This document shows positions 27,457 through 36,519 of a stretch of 64,000 nucleotides of DNA, piece by piece; position 1 is the first letter of the stretch; each line of letters begins with the position of its first letter. A model generated the notes under the pieces. That model saw nothing but the letters and a program-made list of their open reading frames with translations. It did no database searches and was not told the origin of the DNA. The position numbers and the translations under genes were made by a program. This DNA is from Paracoccaceae bacterium (GTDB lineage: Bacteria; Pseudomonadota; Alphaproteobacteria; Rhodobacterales; Rhodobacteraceae), in contig JAOHEK010000001.1 of the NCBI GenBank assembly GCA_028097405.1, forward strand, positions 62,001-126,000. Direction: 5' to 3'.

Positions 27457-28131
27457 ATGACGAGCCGCACAAAACCCATACTGCACCGGGATGATCCAAA
27501 CAAAGAACCACTGGTCGGTCACGTCAAAGTCACCCGCGAAGATTGGCTGAACGCGGCCCGCGATGTGCTTGTGACCGAAGGCGTCGCCCATGTGAAAATC
27601 CTACCTTTGGGCACGCGACTTGGAGTGTCGCGGTCAAGTTTCTACTGGTATTTCAAAAACCGCTCGGACCTGCTGACCGCCCTTCTGGACGAATGGGAAA
27701 ACCGCAACACAGCCCGCATCGTCGCACAATGCGAAGCACCTTCAGCAAATATCACCGAAGCGCTTTGCAACTTTTTCCGCTGCTTCGTGGATACGGCCCA
27801 ATTTGATCGGGGGCTTGATTTCGCCGTACGGGAATGGTCGCGCCGGGACCCAGCTTTACGCGGCCGCGTCGATGGTGCGGACGCCCTGCGCCTAGACGCT
27901 ATTACTGCAATGTACCTTCGCCACGGCTATGCGCTGGCGCAAGCCGACACCCGCGCGCGCATCCTTTATTACATGCAGCTTGGCTATCACGCCTTGGAAG
28001 TGCAGGAGGACATGGACTTACGGATGAGCCGCGTTCAGAGCTATATTGAAGGCTTTACCGGTCAAGAACCCGACGCCCGTGCAATCAAGGAATTCGAGCG
28101 TTTTGCCCTTAGCGTTGAGGCACATTCATAA
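27457..28131 (+). CDS. TetR/AcrR-family regulator
   Basis: 224 aa. The N-terminal helix-turn-helix is recognisable (WLNAARDVLVTEG, then LGTRLGVSRSSFYWYFKNRSDLL), followed by a helical ligand domain. It starts 3 bp after the MttB-family stop, so it is co-transcribed and probably controls this operon, and possibly the M20 and ABC genes around it. Confidence 0.88.
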   Translation: MTSRTKPILHRDDPNKEPLVGHVKVTREDWLNAARDVLVTEGVAHVKILPLGTRLGVSRSSFYWYFKNRSDLLTALLDEWENRNTARIVAQCEAPSANITEALCNFFRCFVDTAQFDRGLDFAVREWSRRDPALRGRVDGADALRLDAITAMYLRHGYALAQADTRARILYYMQLGYHALEVQEDMDLRMSRVQSYIEGFTGQEPDARAIKEFERFALSVEAHS

Positions 28132-28265
28132 GCCCCTATTCCGCCTTCCGTCTATTCCGCGAAAGAATGCGCGGCTAACACCCGCAGCCGGTTTGATGAC
28201 CAGCGCCAATTGACGCCCAACAAAATCTGCCCGAACCTGAACCCGACCATTCGAAAGGAAGCGCT

Positions 28266-29435
28266 ATGGGAATTCTGCCGATCATCGACGCCGCAACGTC
28301 CGAGTTGAACGACATCTTCAAAGACCTGCACGCGCACCCCGAGATTGGGTTCACCGAAGTGCGTACCGCTCGCATCGTCGCCGATAAACTGCGCACGTTG
28401 GGTGTTGACGAAGTACACACCGGCATTGCGAAAACCGGCGTGGTCGCGATCATCAAAGGCAAAGGTGATGGCCCCCGCCGGATCGGCGTGCGCGCGGACA
28501 TGGACGCTTTACCGATCTTTGAGGAAACCAATCTGGCCTATGCATCAAAAACCCCTGGCGTCATGCACGCCTGTGGTCACGACGCCCATACCACCATGCT
28601 GTTGGGAGCCGCAGCCCATCTGGTTCAGACGCGAAATTTCAACGGCACCGCCGTGCTGATTTTCCAGCCTGCCGAGGAAGGTTTGGGAGGTGCCCGCGAC
28701 ATGTTAAAAGACAGGTTGTTGGATCGGTTTCCTTGTGACGAGCTTTACGGAATGCACAACTATCCAAACGGCACACCCGGCAAGGTCGAAATCTGTAAAG
28801 GCACTGCTTTAGCCGGAGCCGCTTTTTTCGACATCAAGATTCAAGGGCGGGGCAGTCACGCGGCCATGCCCGAAACCTCGCGCGATCCGGTTCTGATCGC
28901 CGCTGCTTTGGTCGGGCAGTTGCAAAGTATCGTCTCGCGAAACGTCCCGCCTTTGGAAACCTGCGTTCTGTCCGTCACACAAATCCACTCAGGTACCGCT
29001 TACAACATCGTGCCAGATACCGCCGAATTGGCGGGCACGATCCGGTATTTCAAAGACGACGTTTACGACACCGCCGCCAGCCGCATGTCCGAGCTTTGCG
29101 TGGGCATGGCCAAAGCGTATGGCGTTGAGATTGATCTGGCTCTGCAAAACGTATTCGATGTGCTGATCAATGACGATGCCCTGTCCGATGCCTATCTGGA
29201 AGCCGCCGCCGATATCGTGGGAGCCGAAAATACCTCAGACCAAGGTGAACCCACCACGGGGTCAGAAGATTTCGCGGACATGCTGAAAGTTGTCCCCGGC
29301 GCTTATTGCGGGATCGGGCACGGCGGGACGGTACCGCTCCACAACCCCGGCTTTGTGATCGATATGGACATGTTGCCCATTGGCGCGTCGATCATGGCGC
29401 GGATCGTGGAACGGCGGATGCCTTTGTCGGCTTAG
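28266..29435 (+). CDS. M20-family amidohydrolase/aminoacylase
   Basis: A 389-aa M20D-type metallohydrolase: HAHPEIGFTE, RADMDALPI, HACGHDAHTTMLLGAA with metal-binding Cys/His, PAEEGLGG with the catalytic Glu pair, and a dimerisation lid domain starting near FFDIKIQGRGSHAAMP. It removes acyl groups from N-acyl amino acids or similar amides in the cytoplasm. GAAAGGAAGC precedes the ATG. Its TAG stop shares TTAG with the stop of the convergent aldehyde dehydrogenase gene. A second paralogue of near-identical length is encoded at 47408-48574. Confidence 0.9.
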   Translation: MGILPIIDAATSELNDIFKDLHAHPEIGFTEVRTARIVADKLRTLGVDEVHTGIAKTGVVAIIKGKGDGPRRIGVRADMDALPIFEETNLAYASKTPGVMHACGHDAHTTMLLGAAAHLVQTRNFNGTAVLIFQPAEEGLGGARDMLKDRLLDRFPCDELYGMHNYPNGTPGKVEICKGTALAGAAFFDIKIQGRGSHAAMPETSRDPVLIAAALVGQLQSIVSRNVPPLETCVLSVTQIHSGTAYNIVPDTAELAGTIRYFKDDVYDTAASRMSELCVGMAKAYGVEIDLALQNVFDVLINDDALSDAYLEAAADIVGAENTSDQGEPTTGSEDFADMLKVVPGAYCGIGHGGTVPLHNPGFVIDMDMLPIGASIMARIVERRMPLSA

Positions 29436-30940
29436 CCCTTTAGTTCGCTTGGCAAAAGTGCGTCGGGCATGTTCTGATAACAGACCGGGCGCAAAAATCG
29501 GCGGATCGAAAGCGTGCCCACAGACGTGGCTCCAAAGTTCGTCGAAGCAGGGTATGGCCCACCATGAACCATGGCCTCGGACACTTCGACACCGGTCGGA
29601 AACCCATTGGCCAAAACGCGCCCGGCTTTGCGTTCCAAGACCGGCATCAGCGTCTGAGCATCATCCGCATCCGCATCATCCAGATGCAGCGTGCAGGTCA
29701 ACTGCCCATGCAGGGATGTCGCCAATTCTCGCGCTTGTGCCAAATCTTTGGCTTTCACCACGATGCCCAAGGGCCCAAAGACCTCGTCCTGCAACTTACT
29801 GTCTGCCATCCACGCATCGGCGGTTGTCGCGTGCAGATGTGGCATCGCATTGCGCCCGTCCGCCTCTGTCGCGACCAAAGTTTCGATCGACCCGGCGTTT
29901 TGAACCGCTTCACAGCCCGAACGATAGGCCGCGGCGATCCCGTCAGTCAGCATGGTTTGCGCGGCCACGTCTTTCAAAGCAGCGGATGCGGCTGCGACAA
30001 AAGGCGCGACGTTCGGACCATCGACCACGACTGCAATGCCGGGATTCGTGCAGAACTGTCCCGCCCCCATTGTCAGCGACCCGGCCCAGCCTTGGGCAAT
30101 CGCCTCACCCCTGTTCGCCAACGCCGCAGGCATGACGAACATCGGGTTGGTCGAGCCCAACTCGCCGAAAAACGGGATTGGATCAGGGCGCGCCGCACAC
30201 ATGTCATAGAGAGCGCGACCGGCCTTAAGCGATCCGGTGAACCCAATCGCGCGTATCAAAGGGTGTTTCACCAATGCCTCGCCAACCGGAATGCCGCCGT
30301 CTTGGATTTGGCTGAATACGCCGGGATGCACACCGGTTTTCTTGATCGCCGCGTCAAAGGCCTGGCTGATCAAATCGGACACACCGGGATGCGCCGGATG
30401 GCCTTTGACAACAACAGGGCACCCCGCTGCCAATGCCGCTGCCGTGTCCCCACCTGCCGAGGAAAATGCCAGCGGAAAGTTCGAAGCGCCAAAAATACCG
30501 ACCGGGCCAACTGGCCTTTGCATCATCCGAATGTCCGGGCGCGGTAAAGGCGCGCGGTTGGGAAGCGCCACATCATGACGGCGATCCAGATAATCCCCAC
30601 CTTCGATATGATCCGCGAACAGTCGAAGCTGACCCACCGTACGACCACGTTCACCCTGAAGCCGCGGTTCGGGCAGGCCCGTTTCCTTGACACCAACCTC
30701 GGTGATCGCGTCGCCCAAAGCGTCGATCTCATCAGCAACAGCGCGCAGAAAGGCAGCCCGTTCAGATGCCTTGCTATAACCAAAGGTCAAAAACGCCTCT
30801 TCAGCCGCTTGGCAGGCCTGATCGATCATCTGAGGCGTGCCCTTGGAAAATGTATCGGGCGACCCGATCGCGGGTGCATTCTGAAAGCTATCGGCACTGC
30901 CGAGCCATTCCCCAGCGACAAGCGATTTTCCATTGATCAT
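29432..30940 (-). CDS. Aldehyde dehydrogenase (2,5-dioxovalerate type)
   Basis: A 502-aa NAD(P)-dependent aldehyde dehydrogenase. Key segments are GIFGASNFPLAF (Rossmann/catalytic Asn), IGFTGSLKAG, FFGELGS with the general-base Glu and AGQFCTNPG with the nucleophilic Cys. The sequence style is that of alpha-ketoglutaric semialdehyde (2,5-dioxovalerate) dehydrogenases, which end several sugar-acid and hydroxyproline pathways. It is convergent with the M20 gene and the stop codons overlap. No other pathway gene is adjacent, so the substrate is inferred from family only. Confidence 0.85.
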   Translation of the reverse strand: MINGKSLVAGEWLGSADSFQNAPAIGSPDTFSKGTPQMIDQACQAAEEAFLTFGYSKASERAAFLRAVADEIDALGDAITEVGVKETGLPEPRLQGERGRTVGQLRLFADHIEGGDYLDRRHDVALPNRAPLPRPDIRMMQRPVGPVGIFGASNFPLAFSSAGGDTAAALAAGCPVVVKGHPAHPGVSDLISQAFDAAIKKTGVHPGVFSQIQDGGIPVGEALVKHPLIRAIGFTGSLKAGRALYDMCAARPDPIPFFGELGSTNPMFVMPAALANRGEAIAQGWAGSLTMGAGQFCTNPGIAVVVDGPNVAPFVAAASAALKDVAAQTMLTDGIAAAYRSGCEAVQNAGSIETLVATEADGRNAMPHLHATTADAWMADSKLQDEVFGPLGIVVKAKDLAQARELATSLHGQLTCTLHLDDADADDAQTLMPVLERKAGRVLANGFPTGVEVSEAMVHGGPYPASTNFGATSVGTLSIRRFLRPVCYQNMPDALLPSELKG

Positions 30941-31126
30941 TTTAGGTGTCCTTCATTGGTCGGATTTGGTGCGCATGGCTCTGTCGAAAGCACCCTTCGC
31001 GGCAGTCTCAACTTTTATCAACGCGCGCGCAACACGAGCAGTCTTTTTATTGTGTATTTCGCGCTTACGGCATTTTTACTTGTTCCAGCTAATGCGATCT
31101 CGGGGGCGCTAACTGGATACATCTTC

Positions 31127-31249
31127 ATGGCAAATCAGTTAACGCGGGATGATTGGCAACGCATTGCCGAAGCGCTTTCGCATTTCGCTCACAACACCGA
31201 ATACAAAGAAACCTTTGACAAGGTCAAAATCATCCTCGGCGACCCATAG
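31127..31249 (+). CDS. Small hypothetical protein, 40 aa
   Basis: A short frame beginning MANQLTRDDWQRIAEAL and ending KVKIILGDP. Composition is protein-like, helix-prone and acidic/basic mixed. It ends 4 bp from the convergent sufS stop. No ribosome site is clear and I recognise no family. Confidence 0.4.
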   Translation: MANQLTRDDWQRIAEALSHFAHNTEYKETFDKVKIILGDP

Positions 31250-31253
31250 ACTT

Positions 31254-32474
31254 TTAGCTGAACAGTTCGTGGCAAAGCTCTAGGGCTTCGACCAAAACGT
31301 CGATTTCGGCTTCGGTGTTGTAAAGCCCGCAACTGGCGCGAGCCGTGGCCGAAACGCCTAAATGCTCCATCAGCGGCGCCGCGCAGTGATGCCCGGCCCG
31401 TACCGCAACACCCTTTTTGTCCAGCACGGTCGAGATGTCGTGGGCATGGGCCGCGCCGTCTAGCGTGAAAGAAAAGATTGCGGCTTTGTCGGCTGTGTTG
31501 CCTTGCACGTTCAACCAGTTCAAGCCGTCAAGCTTTGATCGGGCATAGTCCCGCAAACGATCTTCGTGGGCCGCGATGTTGTCCATCCCAAGCGCCATCA
31601 TGTAATCCAGCGCCACGCCTAGCCCGATCTGCTGAACAATGCCGGGGGTTCCCGCTTCAAATTTCATCGGCGGCGTGTTCCACGTGACACTGTCTTTGCG
31701 CACGTCACGGATCATATCCCCGCCGCCCATAAAGGGCTGCATTTCGGCCTGACGTTCCTTACTGATATAAATCGCACCCGAGCCTGAGGGGCCATAAAGT
31801 TTGTGCCCAGTAATCGCATAGAAATCACAACCAATGTCCTGCACGTCGACAGCCATGTGAACTGCCGACTGACTGCCATCGACCAAAACCGGCACGCCTT
31901 TTTCATGCGCGCCCGAACAGATAGCTTTCACATCAACCTTCGTGCCCAGCACGTTTGACAGATGCGTGATCGCCACCAGTTTGGTCTTAGGTCCGATCGC
32001 TTCCAGCACTTTTTCCGGCGGCAGGGCACCCGTGTCATCCACATCGACCCACTTCAAAACCGCGCCGAAACGTTCGCGCAAGAAGTGCCATGGCACGATA
32101 TTGGCGTGGTGTTCCATAACGGACAAAACGATCTCGTCGCCGGGCTCAAACCGGGGCATTGCCCAGCCGTAAGCCACGGTATTGATGCCCTCGGTGGTGC
32201 CCGAGTTCATCACGATCTCATCCTCGGACGCGGCGTTCAAAAAGCGGGCAATCGTGCCGCGCACACCTTCATACTTGTCGGTCGCTAGGTTAGAAAGATA
32301 GTGTAAACCTCTGTGAACGTTCGAATATTCCTGCGAATAGGCTTGGCTGATCGCATCAATCACAACCTGAGGTTTCTGCGCAGATGCCCCGTTGTCGAGA
32401 TAGACCAAGGGCTTGCCATTCACTTCGCGCGACAGGATCGGAAATTCCTGCCGAACGGCTTCAACATCATACAT
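31254..32474 (-). CDS. sufS: Cysteine desulfurase SufS
   Basis: 406 aa from ATG 32474, the right length for group II desulfurases. Lys225 in ITGHKLYGPSG is the PLP lysine and Cys364 in RAGHHCAAP carries the persulfide. It supplies sulfur to the SufBCD scaffold. It is the last gene of the suf operon and overlaps the preceding membrane-protein gene by 8 bp. No sufE, sufU, sufA or sufT is encoded in the window, so its sulfur acceptor lies elsewhere or SufBCD is served directly. Confidence 0.95.
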   Translation of the reverse strand: MYDVEAVRQEFPILSREVNGKPLVYLDNGASAQKPQVVIDAISQAYSQEYSNVHRGLHYLSNLATDKYEGVRGTIARFLNAASEDEIVMNSGTTEGINTVAYGWAMPRFEPGDEIVLSVMEHHANIVPWHFLRERFGAVLKWVDVDDTGALPPEKVLEAIGPKTKLVAITHLSNVLGTKVDVKAICSGAHEKGVPVLVDGSQSAVHMAVDVQDIGCDFYAITGHKLYGPSGSGAIYISKERQAEMQPFMGGGDMIRDVRKDSVTWNTPPMKFEAGTPGIVQQIGLGVALDYMMALGMDNIAAHEDRLRDYARSKLDGLNWLNVQGNTADKAAIFSFTLDGAAHAHDISTVLDKKGVAVRAGHHCAAPLMEHLGVSATARASCGLYNTEAEIDVLVEALELCHELFS

Positions 32475-33051
32475 TGGACGGTCCTCCGACCAGATTAGAA
32501 AGAAGGTCCAACACAAGGATGCTGGCATAGTTCACCACGACCCATGATACGACGATCAGCCCAAGGGCTTTCCATGCCGACGGGAAGCCGTGCAATTCGG
32601 CAATGACGTTGCACATCATCCAGACCCAATAAAAGACAAAGGCCAGAGCAATGATACCAGCAAGGGTTGGAACGGCGACGATCAAAAGCAACAACCCAAC
32701 GATGCCTACGATGAAGACCACCTCAAGCAGGACAAAACCTAAAAGGATCTGGTCAAAAGTTGCCCGCCCACCGATCCGACCACCTGCTTTCCAAAGCACC
32801 CAAACGATCGCAAGCCCGCCGAAGGCCGACCCAATCGCGCGCAGCAATGGCGGCAAAGGCTCAGCCGGAAAGAGCTGAGCCGTGGCCTTCAACAAGGGTT
32901 CCGTGGCGATAATTGAAACGGCTATCATCGCGATAAAGGCCGACAACAGGACGTCGAGACGGAATTCCAAACCGATCAATTCCGCGGCCGCTTCGCGAGG
33001 TTCGCGCAACATGCGGCGCGTGATCGTCAGCAGATGTTCCCAAAGTGTCAA
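32467..33051 (-). CDS. YIP1-like membrane protein (1)
   Basis: About 194 aa with five hydrophobic stretches, starting near the LWEHLLTITRRMLREPREAAAELI amphipathic segment. This is the pattern of the bacterial YIP1-family integral membrane proteins. The likely start is TTG 33051, which overlaps the stop of the upstream paralogue (TTGA). It is embedded in the suf operon, overlapping sufS by 8 bp. A link to Fe-S assembly is positional only. Confidence 0.7.
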   Translation of the reverse strand: MTLWEHLLTITRRMLREPREAAAELIGLEFRLDVLLSAFIAMIAVSIIATEPLLKATAQLFPAEPLPPLLRAIGSAFGGLAIVWVLWKAGGRIGGRATFDQILLGFVLLEVVFIVGIVGLLLLIVAVPTLAGIIALAFVFYWVWMMCNVIAELHGFPSAWKALGLIVVSWVVVNYASILVLDLLSNLVGGPSNV

Positions 33052-33542
33052 AGCGCACCCTCGCCTAAGTTCCGCGCTGTGATAAGCCCTGCGCCTGCGA
33101 ATACAAGCACAGTTGCTAAGGCTAAAGTGCTGACAATCGCAAACCCCGGACCCGGTGCAAACCCGGCGAGTAATCCGGCGAACAGCCACAATGGGGTCGA
33201 GGCTAGCACAGCCCAAAACAACCCCATCCTGCAGGAAAAACCAGTGATCCTTTGCCCAGAGATCCGCAAGACGACGGTCAGCACAATCGACAGCGCATAA
33301 AACACCAAAGGCATTACCATAAGCCAAGCAAACAAGGCTCCTGCCAGCAGCGCATCCAACTCTATCGATGGGTCCAGATGGCTTTCGCGGGCAAGCCGCG
33401 GCCATTGCGCCACGAAGATCAAGGCACAGGCTGAAATCAGGATCACCAAAGCCCGATCCTCGCGAAGAGGCCCGCTCATACGGTGTGCCTGAACCTCGCG
33501 GGGAGCGCGGTAGGTTCGCAGAATGTCACGGACAACACTCAT
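33048..33542 (-). CDS. YIP1-like membrane protein (2)
   Basis: 164 aa: a soluble amphipathic start (VVRDILRTYRAPREV) and four to five hydrophobic helices. It resembles its downstream neighbour in layout, suggesting an old duplication. Its ATG overlaps the sufD stop by 4 bp, so it is translated as part of the suf operon. Function unknown. Confidence 0.75.
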   Translation of the reverse strand: MSVVRDILRTYRAPREVQAHRMSGPLREDRALVILISACALIFVAQWPRLARESHLDPSIELDALLAGALFAWLMVMPLVFYALSIVLTVVLRISGQRITGFSCRMGLFWAVLASTPLWLFAGLLAGFAPGPGFAIVSTLALATVLVFAGAGLITARNLGEGAL

Positions 33543-34825
33543 CCCCGGCGGCGCACAAGCCAGCCTTCAAGCCGTGCCAGTATGTTATCGGCGATGACTT
33601 CACTGTCGATTTCGTCGATGGCTTCCGCCAAGAAAGCAAGAACCAAAAGATCTTGCGCTTCATCCGTCGGCACACCGCGCGAGCGCAAGTAAAATAATGC
33701 CTCTTCGTCAATCGCACCGGTGGTCGAGCCATGGGAACAGGCCACATCATCGGCATAGATTTCCAGTTCGGGCTTGGCCAGAAACTGCGCATCCTCATCC
33801 AGCAGCAAGGCTTGCGAGATCTGGTATCCGTCAGTTTTCTGAGCCCCATTCTTCACCAGAATTTTGCCCTGAAACACGCCAACAGCACCGTTCCGAAGAA
33901 CCTTCTTGAACACCTGCCGGCTTTCGCAATTCACTGCGTCATGAGTGACAAAAACCGTGTCGTCGTGGTGAAAATTTCCGTCGCCAACAGCCGCGCCGGC
34001 AATATGTGCCACGGCATTGTCGCCGGTGATCTCGATCACGGCCTCATTCCGGGTCAGCACGCCGTTTACAGTCAACGTGAACGATTTGAACGTCGAGCCA
34101 ATTCCAAGCCGTGCAAACAAATGCGTCACCGCTCGCCGCTCGTGATCGCGACCTTGCGCACGGACGTGGTGGAACGTCCCGCCATCGGCCACGTCGATTT
34201 CCATGCATTTGTTGAATCGTGCGGCGGCAGGGCCATTTTCCAGAACCGTCAGCTCAGCACCAGCTTCCACGCGAACTACAAAATGCAGGATTGAATCGCT
34301 GTCAGGGTCTTCGTGCAAATAGGTCAAGTTGACCGGCTTCGACACTCTGGCAGTTGCGCGGATCACAATCCCGTCCGTGGCAAAAGCCGTATTAAGTGCC
34401 GCAAAAGGCCGCTGAACCGGCACTTGGCCGCGTGCTTCAAGAACACCGTAAACGTCTTTTGACCAGTGGATATCCCGCGCCGTGGCAGTTTCCAGGCGTT
34501 CGATCTCAAGCCCTTCGCCGCTTAGATCGTCGGATGCGGCGGCATCGAAAACTCCATCGCGAAACACAATATTCAAGCGATCCACATCGCTGAACAAAGA
34601 CCCTTCGTCAGAGTGAAGTACCGCAGCACTTGGAGCTTGGGTCGCATTCAGATCGTCGGGGCGTGTAAAGCGCCAGTATTCGTCGCGCCGTCGGGGCAAC
34701 CCCATCATCTGCAGCCGTTCCAAAGCCGCGCCGCGCGCCGCACTGGCCCAGCCCGAGCCTTCGGGCATCGTCAAACTGGCCAGTCGATCGGCTGTCGCAT
34801 CGCTGTTTTCAGCAGCCATTGCCAT
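33539..34825 (-). CDS. sufD: Fe-S cluster assembly protein SufD
   Basis: 428 aa of the SufB/SufD beta-helix family, with the C-terminal core CSHGSTTGAIDEEALFYLRS typical of SufD. It forms the SufBC2D scaffold. The start is set by AGGAG followed after 8 nt by ATG 34825, which shares its A with the last base of the sufC stop (TGATG); a TTG three bases upstream is less likely. Confidence 0.93.
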   Translation of the reverse strand: MAMAAENSDATADRLASLTMPEGSGWASAARGAALERLQMMGLPRRRDEYWRFTRPDDLNATQAPSAAVLHSDEGSLFSDVDRLNIVFRDGVFDAAASDDLSGEGLEIERLETATARDIHWSKDVYGVLEARGQVPVQRPFAALNTAFATDGIVIRATARVSKPVNLTYLHEDPDSDSILHFVVRVEAGAELTVLENGPAAARFNKCMEIDVADGGTFHHVRAQGRDHERRAVTHLFARLGIGSTFKSFTLTVNGVLTRNEAVIEITGDNAVAHIAGAAVGDGNFHHDDTVFVTHDAVNCESRQVFKKVLRNGAVGVFQGKILVKNGAQKTDGYQISQALLLDEDAQFLAKPELEIYADDVACSHGSTTGAIDEEALFYLRSRGVPTDEAQDLLVLAFLAEAIDEIDSEVIADNILARLEGWLVRRRG

Positions 34826-35580
34826 CAAGCCATCTCCTCAAGGATATCGGCATAGCCGTTCTTTTCGACTTCAAGCGCCAGCTCGGGGCCGCCCGATTTA
34901 ATCATCCGACCGTTGGCCATGATGTGCACGACGTCGGGTTTGATATGATCCAGCAGACGCTGATAATGCGTGATGACCAAGAACGACCGTCCCGCGTCGC
35001 GCAGCGCATTCACGCCCTCCGACACCAACCGCATCGCGTCCACGTCCAGACCGGAATCCGTTTCGTCCAGAATGCACATCTTCGGTTCCAACATCGCCAT
35101 CTGCAGGATTTCGTTGCGCTTTTTCTCACCGCCCGAAAAACCGACGTTCACCGGGCGCTTCAGCATATCGGCATCGATCTTCAAGGATTTGGCTTTCTCG
35201 CGGATCAGCTTAAGGAAATCGCCGGCGCTAATTTCGTCTTCGCCCCGCGCTTTGCGTTGTGCGTTTAGGGCCGTGCGCAAGAAGGTCATGTTGCCGACAC
35301 CAGGGATTTCGACGGGGTATTGGAACGCCAGGAAAAGGCCTGCCGATGCACGCTCTTCCGGGTCCAGTTCCAACAAATCCGCACCGTCCAAGGTGGCTGA
35401 CCCACTTGTTACTTCGTATCCGTCACGGCCTGAGAGAACGTAAGACAGGGTGGATTTTCCCGATCCATTTGGCCCCATGATCGCATGTACCGCGCCTGCA
35501 GGCACATCCAGATCAACACCCTTCAGGATGACCTTATCTTCTTCCTCAAGTTTAACGTGGAGGTCTTTGATATTCAGCAT
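34825..35580 (-). CDS. sufC: Fe-S assembly ATPase SufC
   Basis: A 251-aa ABC-type ATPase: MGPNGSGKSTLSYVL is the Walker A, FSGGEKKRNEI the ABC signature and CILDETDSGLDVDAM the Walker B. It powers Fe-S cluster building on SufBD in the cytoplasm. It follows the TM protein gene by 79 bp and is coupled to sufD by a 1-bp overlap. Confidence 0.97.
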   Translation of the reverse strand: MLNIKDLHVKLEEEDKVILKGVDLDVPAGAVHAIMGPNGSGKSTLSYVLSGRDGYEVTSGSATLDGADLLELDPEERASAGLFLAFQYPVEIPGVGNMTFLRTALNAQRKARGEDEISAGDFLKLIREKAKSLKIDADMLKRPVNVGFSGGEKKRNEILQMAMLEPKMCILDETDSGLDVDAMRLVSEGVNALRDAGRSFLVITHYQRLLDHIKPDVVHIMANGRMIKSGGPELALEVEKNGYADILEEMA

Positions 35581-35659
35581 TTTTTATCCTCACAAAGCAC
35601 GGCAAAGGGCGCTGCCAATAAAGCAGCACCCAATCGATTTTCGAATGTTTGGTTGTTGG

Positions 35660-36241
35660 TTAGGCGGACGGCGTCGGAGTTTGCGCACGAGCCGATTGAA
35701 GCGTCTCTTTCACATAGGCTTTCGAAAAGAAACTGACGTAGACGCCGGGCGCTTTTTGCATCATTTCCGTTTGATATTCGTAGACCACAAATAGACCCAC
35801 CGCCGTTGCGAGCAGCCGCACCATGGTCGTCAGATGGAACGTCCAGCAGAACAAAATGGCCAGAAAGCTGCCAAACACCAATGCGGCGTAGGGCAGATAG
35901 GGTGCAACCGGTGTCGCGGTCAGATCGACGGGAACAAACCCGCCCGGTTGAAACATGTGGAAGTCTGCGACTTGTCCGACGAACATTGACAAACAACCGA
36001 AGACGAAGGACAGAATGACAAGCGACAGGCCCGAAGCCCGACCGATTTCCTTCTTCTTGGTCTTTTTTCTCTTCATGCGTACGGTGTTGGTGGCTTTGGC
36101 TTTGTTGCCAGCTCGAATTTCTTCGCGCGGTCCGATTTGGATCTCGCCCATCGTGTTCGATCCACCTTTGTGGATCCGGGCAAGCCTGCCTTCGAATCCG
36201 TGGCGTTGTTCTTTGGAGATCGATCTTTTTGAGAAGGCCAT
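35660..36241 (-). CDS. Membrane protein in suf operon, unknown
   Basis: 193 aa from ATG 36241 (start MAFSKRSISK). A basic, soluble first third (RMKRKKTKKKE) is followed by three predicted membrane helices (LSLVILSFVFGCLSMFVG, YAALVFGSFLAILFC, VRLLATAVGLFVVYE) and a short tail. It lies between sufB and sufC. I recognise no named family; the position suggests a conserved suf-operon passenger gene. Confidence 0.65.
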   Translation of the reverse strand: MAFSKRSISKEQRHGFEGRLARIHKGGSNTMGEIQIGPREEIRAGNKAKATNTVRMKRKKTKKKEIGRASGLSLVILSFVFGCLSMFVGQVADFHMFQPGGFVPVDLTATPVAPYLPYAALVFGSFLAILFCWTFHLTTMVRLLATAVGLFVVYEYQTEMMQKAPGVYVSFFSKAYVKETLQSARAQTPTPSA

Positions 36242-36353
36242 ACCTGTCACCCGAATTTGCTTCGCGCGACAGTGATGCCTGTGGATATTGTCCAAAAAAT
36301 GACAACGGAGCGGAGATTTTCATATCATTAGGGCGCAAACAGGTTGCAGTCAT

Positions 36354-36519
36354 TTCTCTGGCCCTCCGAATTTTCGTGGCAAAAAGAATAAGATGCTTCC
36401 GGCGAAAAGCTCCATCGACAAACTAGTCCCCGAATTCTGTAAGCCATATGATACAGCCGACGCCTCTGCATCCGCTGGATCATCAGCTGGTCATTCGAAG
36501 GCCCTGTCGTCGCCATTGC
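36354..36519. other. Gap inside suf operon
   Basis: 166 bp (278 bp counting from the TM-protein start) after sufB with no gene or clear terminator. A secondary promoter for the downstream half of the operon could lie here; I see no convincing boxes. Confidence 0.4.

Noticed and set aside
29380-30547. Long plus-strand open frames
   Set aside because: They are shadows of the aldehyde dehydrogenase gene, Arg/Pro/Ser-rich and without motifs.
30575-31126. N-terminal extension of the small gene at 31127
   Set aside because: Most of it is antisense to the aldehyde dehydrogenase; only the last 40 codons look like protein.
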